Origin: an uncultured Veillonella sp.
GTDB lineage: Bacteria > Bacillota > Negativicutes > Veillonellales > Veillonellaceae
Direction: 5' to 3'
Assembly: GCF_915069625.1 (NCBI RefSeq)
Contig: NZ_CAJZFD010000047.1
Span: 1-12,026, forward strand
DNA: 12,026 nt
Part shown: piece by piece, positions 6,462 through 12,026 of the stretch
Layout: the number at the start of each line of letters is the position of its first letter
Position numbering within the stretch: the stretch's first letter is position 1
Notes under the pieces: model-generated
Told to the model about the DNA's origin: nothing
Seen by the model: only the letters and a program-made list of their open reading frames with translations
Databases searched by the model: none
Translations under genes and position numbers: made by a program

Positions 6462-7118
6462 ATGAATAAAAAGTTGATTTCTATGGCATTAACTGGTGTA
6501 TTGGCAGTTGGCGTATTGTCCGTTGCTACACCTAGTGTGGCAGATGCACGTAAAACAAAACCAGAAACAAGTACTGATATTTCTGTACAACGTGCGCCAG
6601 GGGAATCCATGGTTATGACTATGAGTAAAATTGGTACTATTTTCCAAAATCGCTATCCTAATGCAGCACTACATTCTGTAGAGCTTAACTCCAACGATTT
6701 GAACTATGGTTACAAAGTAGTAGGTTATAGTAAATATCATCAATACAAAATGAAAATAGACGTAATCACTGGTAATACTTCCGATATGGAAGAGGGTGGC
6801 AAACCTAAAAAAGTTATTGGTGAGATCTTCAATAAAGATAAAGTAATTGAAGCGTCTCAAGCTGAACGCGTTGCAAAACAACAACTTGGTGCTGATGCAG
6901 TTGTAAAAGGCTGGAAAATTGAAGCTCATGAAGGTAAGATTCTATACTATATGACAATGCATCAAGACGGCAAAAAGACTGTAGTTACTGTAGATGCTGA
7001 AACAGGGGCATATGTAGGTCAAACTAAATCTAGTAAATTACCTCCTGAACCAGATCAAGGCTTCGATGGTCGCAGAACAAACATTATTTGGGATAACACT
7101 ATTGATATGGGTCGTTAA
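6462..7118 (+). CDS. Secreted protein with two PepSY-like domains
   Basis: This 218-residue protein starts with a clear signal peptide (MNKKL, hydrophobic core to about residue 22, ADA cleavage motif at 27-29) and has no other membrane segment. It should be periplasmic or cell-surface. Residues about 127-187 fit the PepSY pattern: SQAERVAKQQLG, then KGWKIEAHEGKILYYM, ending in VVTVDAETGAYVG. Residues about 50-108 look like a diverged first copy (FQNRYPNAALHSVEL ... MKIDVITGNTSD). PepSY domains occur in peptidase propeptides and in small secreted proteins proposed to modulate proteases; no protease is adjacent. The ATG at 6462 has a strong AGGAGG site. An in-frame GTG at 6429 would read through that site and add residues before the signal peptide, so it was rejected. 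The last 25 residues are polar. Confidence 0.85.
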   Translation: MNKKLISMALTGVLAVGVLSVATPSVADARKTKPETSTDISVQRAPGESMVMTMSKIGTIFQNRYPNAALHSVELNSNDLNYGYKVVGYSKYHQYKMKIDVITGNTSDMEEGGKPKKVIGEIFNKDKVIEASQAERVAKQQLGADAVVKGWKIEAHEGKILYYMTMHQDGKKTVVTVDAETGAYVGQTKSSKLPPEPDQGFDGRRTNIIWDNTIDMGR

Positions 7119-7145
7119 TCCATTTAGAATATTCGTCACAATAAT

Positions 7146-7176
7146 AAAAGGACTGTGTATATACACAGTCCTTTTT
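7146..7176. terminator. Bidirectional intrinsic terminator between convergent genes
   Basis: A 30-bp perfect palindrome (7146-7175) has arms AAAAGGACTGTGTAT and its complement, with T-rich flanks on both strands. It can end the PepSY gene from the left and the disulfide oxidoreductase gene from the right. Confidence 0.92.
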
Positions 7177-7219
7177 GTCGTTATTACATTGTTATTACGT
7201 CATTATTACGTGGTTAGTA

Positions 7220-8737
7220 TTACCAACGGTGTTCGTAGTATACTTGTGTCCACATAATTACCTCTACAAGAGAAGGATGTGGACTCATAGTTTCACCAAC
7301 GGTGATAACAGATTTAGGCTCCATAGCACGAGTGATACCTTTTTCACGTAAGCGTTTTGTACGTTCAGAAGCGATTTCTTCATTAATAGCAGTTAATGGT
7401 GTTACACCGCTGTTCATAAGGTTTACGTAAGGTTGGAATAAGATAGAGGCTTGAGGGCCTGTTACATGCATACCAAGGATATGATTTGTATCTTTATCGA
7501 CTACGATTTTTACAAAGCCATCATTTACATCACCAGGATTAATACCCATTGCATAACCTTTAGCTGTGGAGGAGTAGTAGTTTTTACCTACGCCTACATT
7601 ATAACCAGCTTTAATAGCTTCGGCTTCAGTAAGACCTACGCTACCGATTTCAGGGTAGGAGAAGGTAACCTTTGGCAATGTATCATAGCGTGCCCAACGG
7701 AAATCTTCTTCGTTTTTTGCAAAGTATAGATTATGGGCGATAATATCTGCTTCGTAGTTTGCGCGGTGGCGGAATGCAGGCTCGCCGTTTACATCACCTA
7801 ATGCATAGATACCATCTACAGATGTTTCGAGGAATTCATTTGTTTTGATCCAGCCTTTTGGTAATGTTTCAATACCTGTATTTTCAAGGTGTAATTCTTC
7901 GACAGCAGGGCGAATACCGGCAGCAACTAGAATTTCTTCAACCTTTGTCTCTGTAATTTCACCAGTAGTACGATCTTTTGTGACTACTACCTTGAGGCCA
8001 TCTTCTTGACGGATTTCAACAGTGTCTTGGTTCAATATAACATTGATGCCGCGAGCACGATAGTTTTGGAGAAGATGTTCAGACATCTCTTCGTCTTCCT
8101 TAGGTACAAGACGTACATTATGCTGAATGATGGTAACTTCAGTACCAGCAGCATCAAATACATGGCCAAACTCTACACCGATAGGACCAGCACCGAGTAC
8201 TGCAAGAGATTTATATGGTTGTTTAGGGAATTTATCGCCAAAAAGGCTTTCACTAGAAAGATAACCTGCCTCTTGTAAGCCTGGTACATTCGGAATATTG
8301 CTATAGCCACCAGTACCAAGAATAATAGTAGGGGCTGTGATTTCTACAGTACCAGAGCCATCGTTGAGATGAATGTTCATAACCTTATCGGATACAAAGC
8401 TAGCTGCACCACGGTATACGTCAACATTATCGAAAGCGTTGTAATAATCGTAGATGCCTGCGGATTCGTCAATCTTAAACCATGTACGTTTAGAAACGGT
8501 GTCCCAGTCCATAGTAGCATTGCTAACATTAATACCGATTTTTTTGAATTCTTCTACCTCTTGGATTGCATTAGCTGCTGTAACCATAACCTTTGTAGGA
8601 ATACAACCGCGAGTTAGGCATGTGCCACCAAATTTGCCTTTTTCAATGATAGCTACTTTTTTACCCACTTTGATAGCAGCATCAGCTACGATGGTTGCAC
8701 CACCTGTACCAACTACAATAATATCGTATTGTTTCAT
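7220..8737 (-). CDS. Pyridine nucleotide-disulfide oxidoreductase, dihydrolipoamide dehydrogenase-like
   Basis: This 505-residue cytosolic flavoprotein should pass electrons between NAD(P)H and a disulfide substrate through FAD. In order: an N-terminal FAD fold (VVGTGGAT, 8-15); redox Cys40 and Cys45 in GGTCLTRGCIPTK; an NAD(P) fold (LGAGPIGVEF, 181-190); a second FAD motif (DGIYALGDVNG, 308-318); and a dimerisation domain. The family His-Glu pair is His487 and Glu492 (HPSLVE). Three points are unusual. The FAD loop has Thr where GxGxxG ends. Gln205 replaces the Glu that usually marks NAD specificity. About 28 extra charged residues lie between Gly444 and the HPSLVE motif. No E1/E2 or lipoyl gene is adjacent, so a role in a 2-oxoacid complex is unproven. 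AAAGGAA precedes the ATG. Confidence 0.88.
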   Translation of the reverse strand: MKQYDIIVVGTGGATIVADAAIKVGKKVAIIEKGKFGGTCLTRGCIPTKVMVTAANAIQEVEEFKKIGINVSNATMDWDTVSKRTWFKIDESAGIYDYYNAFDNVDVYRGAASFVSDKVMNIHLNDGSGTVEITAPTIILGTGGYSNIPNVPGLQEAGYLSSESLFGDKFPKQPYKSLAVLGAGPIGVEFGHVFDAAGTEVTIIQHNVRLVPKEDEEMSEHLLQNYRARGINVILNQDTVEIRQEDGLKVVVTKDRTTGEITETKVEEILVAAGIRPAVEELHLENTGIETLPKGWIKTNEFLETSVDGIYALGDVNGEPAFRHRANYEADIIAHNLYFAKNEEDFRWARYDTLPKVTFSYPEIGSVGLTEAEAIKAGYNVGVGKNYYSSTAKGYAMGINPGDVNDGFVKIVVDKDTNHILGMHVTGPQASILFQPYVNLMNSGVTPLTAINEEIASERTKRLREKGITRAMEPKSVITVGETMSPHPSLVEVIMWTQVYYEHRW

Positions 8738-8786
8738 GTTGATTCCTTTCTATTTATATCTATTAATAGTTATTATCATTAACTCT

Positions 8787-8814
8787 ATTATAACATTATA
8801 TTGAAGAAAATCAA
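8787..8814 (-). promoter_or_regulatory. Promoter of the disulfide oxidoreductase gene
   Basis: On the minus strand, TTGATT (8809-8814) and TATAAT (8787-8792) are 16 bases apart, and TGT (8793-8795) makes an extended -10. Transcription would start near 8780, leaving a leader of about 43 nt. The -35 and spacer lie inside the inverted repeat at 8797-8818. Confidence 0.65.
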
Positions 8815-8869
8815 TATAGATGATTGTGTTCAATATAAACAATTATGATTAATATAAATATCTATATTG
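8797..8869. repeat. Cluster of TCAATATA half-sites over the oxidoreductase promoter
   Basis: TATATTGA (8797-8804) and TCAATATA (8811-8818) form a perfect 8-bp inverted repeat around AGAAAA. TCAATATA recurs at 8830-8837 and as TTAATATA at 8849-8856, so three direct copies begin exactly 19 bp apart. CAATATAGAT (8812-8821) also has its reverse complement at 8860-8869. The first pair covers the -35 and spacer. Position and symmetry suggest an operator for a dimeric regulator, but AT-rich sequence raises the chance level. Confidence 0.5.
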
Positions 8870-8952
8870 TTTGTTAGAGCATGTTCTTTATATTATACAC
8901 TGAGTAGTAATGAAAGTAGTATAGTAAGGCTGATTTTTTATCTATTGAACAC

Positions 8953-8979
8953 AAAAAAAGACGGTCCCGAAGGACCGCC
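8953..8979 (-). terminator. Intrinsic terminator of sstT
   Basis: On the minus strand, CGGTCC and GGACCG (8962-8967 and 8972-8977) form a stem with a 4-base loop. It extends by a further G-C pair (8960/8979) beyond one mismatch and is followed by seven T residues (8953-8959). It lies just beyond the stop codon of the symporter gene. Confidence 0.9.
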
Positions 8980-8987
8980 TATAGGTG

Positions 8988-10208
8988 TTAATCCCAGTTT
9001 TCGTGATAGCCACGTTTTGCATAATCTGCAGTAGCTGTGAAGAGAATATCTGTACTGGAGTTAAGTGCTGTTTCAGTGGAGTCTTGTAAAACACCGATGA
9101 TGAAACCTACACCTACAACTTGCATTGCAATATCATTGGAGATACCGAATAGAGAACAAGCTAGAGGAATTAGAAGTAGGGACCCACCAGCAACGCCAGA
9201 AGCGCCACAAGCACCGATTGTAGCAATGACAGATAAAAGGATTGCTGTAGGGACATCTACAACGATACCAAGTGTATGTGCAGCAGCTAATGTCATGATT
9301 GTAATTGTGATCGCTGCACCACCCATGTTGATAGTAGCACCCAATGGAATGGATACGGAATACATATCAGGGTTAAGTTTTAAACGTTTTGCTAAATCAA
9401 GGTTAACAGGAATGTTTGCTGCAGAGCTACGAGTAAAGAACGCATAGATAGCAGATTCACGCAAACATTTAAATACCAATGGATATGGATTGCGACGAAG
9501 GTATACAAAAGATAGAAGTGGATTTACTACTAATGCTACGAAAATCATAGAACCAAGTAGTAATACGAGTAATTGGAAGTAGCCGATTAAAGCTTCAATA
9601 CCATTAGTAGCGATAGAGTCAGCTACGAGACCCATAATACCTAGAGGAGCAAAGCGGATAATCCAACCTACTACAGTTGTAATAGCTTGAGCGATAGACT
9701 CCATTACTTCTTTAGTATTCATTGGGGCATGGCGTAAAGCACCGCCAATGATAAGTGCCCAACCTAAAATGCCGATATAGTTAGCGGTCATTAAGGCTTT
9801 CACAGGGTTATCAACAATATTTTTTAAAAGTGTTTTCATAACCTCTACGATCCCTTGTGGTGGAGCTGCATCAGCTGCACTAGCTGCAAGGTGTAATGTA
9901 GTAGGGAACATAAAGCTTACGACTACAGCAAGTGCTGCAGAAAGGAATGTACCTAATAAATATAATGTGATTACAGATCCCATCCCAGTCTTTTGACCAG
10001 AACGATGTTTACTGATAGCTGCAATAACAAGGAAAAATACAAGGATTGGTGCAATCCCTTTTAAAGCACCAACAAAGAGAACGCCTAATAAAGCTAGTTC
10101 ATTTGCCAATTCTGGCACGTATAGAGCTGTCAAAATACCAATAATCAAACCTATGATTATTTGTTGGATTAGACTGACTCTATTGATTGATTTTACAAAT
10201 CGATTCAT
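8988..10208 (-). CDS. sstT: Serine/threonine:Na+ symporter (dicarboxylate/amino acid:cation symporter family)
   Basis: This 406-residue inner-membrane protein imports serine and threonine with Na+. The N-terminus ([18 protein letters not shown], then [19 protein letters not shown]) follows E. coli SstT closely. The transport core is complete: serine-rich hairpin 1 ([14 protein letters not shown], about 258-270), the NMGGAAI segment in the place of NMDGT (294-300), hairpin 2 ([16 protein letters not shown], about 335-350), and [13 protein letters not shown] in the last helix (375-387). ATG 10208 is chosen over an in-frame TTG at 10220, because the TTG overlaps the GGAG binding site. It has its own promoter, a hairpin leader and a terminator. 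Serine uptake would suit an asaccharolytic anaerobe, but that link is inference. Confidence 0.95.
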   Translation of the reverse strand: MNRFVKSINRVSLIQQIIIGLIIGILTALYVPELANELALLGVLFVGALKGIAPILVFFLVIAAISKHRSGQKTGMGSVITLYLLGTFLSAALAVVVSFMFPTTLHLAASAADAAPPQGIVEVMKTLLKNIVDNPVKALMTANYIGILGWALIIGGALRHAPMNTKEVMESIAQAITTVVGWIIRFAPLGIMGLVADSIATNGIEALIGYFQLLVLLLGSMIFVALVVNPLLSFVYLRRNPYPLVFKCLRESAIYAFFTRSSAANIPVNLDLAKRLKLNPDMYSVSIPLGATINMGGAAITITIMTLAAAHTLGIVVDVPTAILLSVIATIGACGASGVAGGSLLLIPLACSLFGISNDIAMQVVGVGFIIGVLQDSTETALNSSTDILFTATADYAKRGYHENWD

Positions 10209-10244
10209 AGTACACTCCAATACTTAATAAAAACTAATAAAAGA

Positions 10245-10272
10245 CCATGGAAAAGATATCTTTTCAACATGG
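10245..10272 (-). other. Long hairpin in the sstT leader
   Basis: A 16-bp perfect palindrome, GAAAAGATATCTTTTC (10250-10265), is bracketed by CCATG (10245-10249) and CATGG (10268-10272) with a 2-base bulge. The RNA would fold within a few bases of the predicted 5' end, 36 nt before the ATG, and is followed by U-rich sequence. It might be a transcript stabiliser, an attenuator or a protein-binding DNA palindrome. Confidence 0.5.
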
Positions 10273-10281
10273 ACATATGTC

Positions 10282-10310
10282 ATTATACAACGAACATAGA
10301 TTGGTGGCAA
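10282..10310 (-). promoter_or_regulatory. Promoter of sstT
   Basis: On the minus strand, TTGCCA (10305-10310) and TATAAT (10282-10287) have an ideal 17-base spacer; 11 of 12 hexamer bases match consensus. Transcription would start near 10275, giving a leader of about 67 nt that begins with the hairpin. Confidence 0.75.
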
Positions 10311-10475
10311 TAGAGAATATCATAGTCATTAATATATAGTTAAATTGGATCTACTGTGACTGATAACGATATTTATTTTGTAATATGCTAGTTTTAATAG
10401 TAGTGAATATATTACTTTAACTAAATATGTGCTCTTTACATAGTTACTATATATAGTATATATAATAGGATTCTT
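10311..10475. other. AT-rich spacer between divergent sstT and menG, no gene
   Basis: No credible coding region or RNA gene is seen. A 12-bp palindrome ACTATATATAGT (10446-10457) and a further TATAAT (10461-10466) lie upstream of the proposed menG promoter. The only nearby -35-like element, TTTACA at 10435-10440, is 20 bases away, so this is a poor second promoter. Confidence 0.4.
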
Positions 10476-10505
10476 TTGATAGGCGTCATAGTATGATATA
10501 CTATG
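10476..10505 (+). promoter_or_regulatory. Possible menG promoter with a palindrome on its -10 element
   Basis: TGA precedes TATACT (10497-10502), an extended -10. TTGATA (10476-10481) is a -35 candidate with a short 15-base spacer. CATAGTAT (10487-10494) and ATACTATG (10498-10505) form a perfect 8-bp inverted repeat with a 3-base centre that covers the -10. A repressor bound here would block the promoter. Confidence 0.45.
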
Positions 10506-10551
10506 CGAGTAAAGAGTTTGAATATAGTTCTTGATTAGTGAAAGGACCATA

Positions 10552-11298
10552 ATGAATACGAAAGAATTTAAAACATATGCAGATAAAGAAGAGTTTGTGC
10601 AAGGTGTGTTCTCTAATATTGCTAAGAATTATGATTTGATGAATACAGTCTTGAGTTTTGGTCAAGATTATTACTGGCGCAAATTTTCTGTAAAAGCAAT
10701 GAATATAGGTCCAAATCAACGAATACTTGATGTAGCTTGTGGCACTTGCGTGTTTACAAAAGAAGCATTACGTCAAGAGCCAACATTAAAGGTAGAGGCT
10801 TTGGACTTTAATAGTGAAATGCTTGATCAAGGTCGCGTACGCATTGAAGATGCTGGTTTACTAGATCAAGTTAATCTTGTTCAAGGTGATGCAATGGCAT
10901 TACCATATGCAGATAATACATTTGATGCTGCTATGAGCGGCTTTGCAATGCGTAATGTACCAGATATTAAACAGGTATTATCTGAAATGCAACGTGTTGT
11001 AAAACCAGGTGGGAAAGTAGTTGTATTGGAGTTAGCGAAACCAAGTATGTTTGGTTTTAAACAATTATACAATTTCTACTTCTCCTATATATTACCTATT
11101 ATAGGTAAATTAAGTAAGGATAATTCCTCCTATGCGTGGTTACCAGAATCCTTACGTAGATATCCTCATCAAAGTGAGATTCTTGAAATTTGGAAATCTT
11201 TAGGATATGAAAATGCCACCTATCATGAATTGACAGGCGGCATTGTAGCGGTCCACGAAGGTGTGGTACCAGAAAATTCTATTGTAAATAATAAGTGA
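10552..11298 (+). CDS. menG: Demethylmenaquinone methyltransferase (MenG/UbiE family)
   Basis: This 248-residue SAM-dependent methyltransferase should carry out the last step of menaquinone synthesis, methylating demethylmenaquinone at the membrane surface. Family marks are FSNIAKNYDLMN (20-31), motif I ILDVACGTC (58-66), the acidic end of strand 2 (ALDFNSEML, 83-91), GDAMALPYADNTFD (112-125), MSGFAMRNVPD (128-138), VVKPGGKVVVLEL (149-161) and the C-terminal SYAWLPESLRRYP (193-205). In motif I, Cys66 stands where many relatives have Gly. ATG 10552 follows AAAGGA; an in-frame TTG at 10531 lies upstream of that site. The tail after AVHEG is about ten residues longer than usual and overlaps the convergent SIMPL gene by 20 bp. 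No other quinone gene is nearby. Confidence 0.92.
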   Translation: MNTKEFKTYADKEEFVQGVFSNIAKNYDLMNTVLSFGQDYYWRKFSVKAMNIGPNQRILDVACGTCVFTKEALRQEPTLKVEALDFNSEMLDQGRVRIEDAGLLDQVNLVQGDAMALPYADNTFDAAMSGFAMRNVPDIKQVLSEMQRVVKPGGKVVVLELAKPSMFGFKQLYNFYFSYILPIIGKLSKDNSSYAWLPESLRRYPHQSEILEIWKSLGYENATYHELTGGIVAVHEGVVPENSIVNNK

Positions 11299-12010
11299 TA
11301 TTAGCGTCTTGAGAAACTACTAATGATCCTTTTTCAACAGGAGTAGCAGTTTCGAGAGACGCTTTTAACATTATTGCGTTACGATAGTAACCAGAATCCA
11401 TGGAGCTTGTTTGAGGTGTACTGATAGAAACTGTTTTTACAGGTCCTAATGTACGTCCAAGGGCTGCAGCGATAACCTCAGCTTTATGACGGCCATCTTG
11501 AATTGCTTCTGTAGTTAATGAATCAGATAGTTGTTGAGATACATCATTTTGGAAAGAAAGGTTGTTGATATCATTAGCCCCAGCGCTAACAGCAGCATCA
11601 ACAGCTTTACCTACATTATCAAGATTATTGATTTTTACAGTTACACGATTAGACACATTATAACCTGTATTGATTCGTTTGCCATCTTGGTAATCGTTAG
11701 TAGGGTTAATAGAAATATTAGAGGTATAAATATCTTTTTTATCGATACCTAAATGACCTAACTTACTAATCAAATCACTCATGATGCGGTCATTGTTAGA
11801 TTTTGCAGCATTGATGTTTGTGTTTTCGCTAGTAATACCAAGTGTTAAGATCGCATAGTTAGGTGCTACTGAACGAGAGGCTTGTCCAGTAATTTGAATT
11901 TCAGAAGAATCAAAAGTACCTTGTGGCGCAGCAAAGGCTGCAGTAGCCATAGTTGCACATACAGCAGCAATAGCAACTGTTTTAGATAATAAACGTTTGG
12001 ATAATTTCAT
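11279..12010 (-). CDS. Secreted SIMPL domain protein (DUF541)
   Basis: This 243-residue protein has a signal peptide (KLSKRLLSK, hydrophobic core, AFA-A cleavage near 27) and one SIMPL domain (PF04402) filling the rest. It should lie in the periplasm. Typical segments are SEIQITGQASRSVAPNYAIL (about 36-55), ISKLGHLGIDKKDIYTSNISI (81-101), GYNVSNRVTVKINNLDNVG (116-134), AEVIAAALGRTLGPVKTVS (177-195) and a closing GSLVVSQDANITYYL. Characterised relatives form ring-shaped oligomers, and E. coli YggE has been linked to oxidative stress; the function here is unknown. AAGGAG precedes ATG 12010, which is preferred over a TTG two codons upstream. The gene is complete, but its promoter lies outside the window. 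Its last six codons plus stop overlap the 3' end of menG, and no terminator separates the two. Confidence 0.88.
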   Translation of the reverse strand: MKLSKRLLSKTVAIAAVCATMATAAFAAPQGTFDSSEIQITGQASRSVAPNYAILTLGITSENTNINAAKSNNDRIMSDLISKLGHLGIDKKDIYTSNISINPTNDYQDGKRINTGYNVSNRVTVKINNLDNVGKAVDAAVSAGANDINNLSFQNDVSQQLSDSLTTEAIQDGRHKAEVIAAALGRTLGPVKTVSISTPQTSSMDSGYYRNAIMLKASLETATPVEKGSLVVSQDANITYYLQ

Positions 12011-12026
12011 ACTCAATCTCCTTACA

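Noticed and set aside
7066..7257. Plus-strand frame of 63 codons with a hydrophobic stretch
   Set aside because: It spans the end of the PepSY gene, the bidirectional terminator and the end of the next gene; a chance frame.
8454..8804. Plus-strand reading frame of 116 codons opposite the oxidoreductase gene
   Set aside because: It lies almost wholly antisense to a well-supported enzyme, lacks a binding site, and its hydrophobic tail comes from the AT-rich promoter region.
8797..8869. CRISPR-like or iteron origin repeats
   Set aside because: Repeat units are only 8 bp with strongly diverged remainders, and there is no replication gene or Cas gene nearby; an operator is the simpler reading.
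10209..10220. TTG start adding MECT to SstT
   Set aside because: The TTG lies in the binding site (TTGGAG) of ATG 10208; relatives begin near the chosen ATG.
10329..10550. Minus-strand reading frame of 73 codons in the sstT-menG spacer, considered as a small toxin or hypothetical protein
   Set aside because: Composition is only Ile/Tyr/Ser/Leu/Lys expected from AT-rich DNA, it has no binding site, and it covers the menG promoter.
1..12026. Mobile element, prophage, toxin-antitoxin or defence island
   Set aside because: All ten genes belong to ordinary transport, envelope or metabolic families; there is no transposase, integrase, terminal repeat or nuclease gene, and no tRNA.

Overview
The window looks like core chromosome of a Veillonella-type bacterium (Negativicutes, diderm Firmicutes). 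The DNA is AT-rich and uses low-GC Gram-positive style Shine-Dalgarno sites and sigma-A promoters. It nevertheless encodes an outer-membrane beta-barrel protein with a periplasmic OmpA peptidoglycan-binding domain, a combination typical of the Negativicutes. The genus is inferred from protein character and was not checked by any search.

Ten complete genes are present, and almost all look like single-gene transcription units. Left to right: a MATE efflux transporter (+); a possible small structured RNA (+) that ends in a hairpin shared with a convergent class I glutamine amidotransferase (-); an AqpZ-type aquaporin (+); an OmpA-family porin-like protein (+); an AI-2E family membrane protein (+); a secreted PepSY-domain protein (+); a pyridine nucleotide-disulfide oxidoreductase related to dihydrolipoamide dehydrogenase (-); an SstT-type Na+/Ser-Thr symporter (-); a MenG/UbiE methyltransferase (+); and a secreted SIMPL-domain protein (-) whose 3' end overlaps that of the methyltransferase by 20 bp. 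Five intrinsic terminators are clear. Promoters can be proposed for eight of the ten genes, from very convincing (aquaporin, a perfect TTGACA-16-TATAAT) to weak.

The genes do not form an obvious pathway. They share an envelope and small-molecule transport theme (drug/metabolite efflux, water, amino acids, outer-membrane anchoring, two secreted small-domain proteins), with two metabolic enzymes and one quinone-biosynthesis enzyme among them.

No mobile element, CRISPR array, tRNA or rRNA is visible, and I found no convincing multi-gene undescribed system. The most interesting material is non-coding or protein-level detail: a candidate small RNA between the first two genes; a cluster of TCAATATA half-sites with 19-bp spacing over the promoter of the disulfide oxidoreductase; the unusual C-terminal insertion and NAD-site residue of that enzyme; a perfect palindrome on the menG -10 element; a long 5' hairpin in the sstT leader; and a tandem duplication in the ompA leader.
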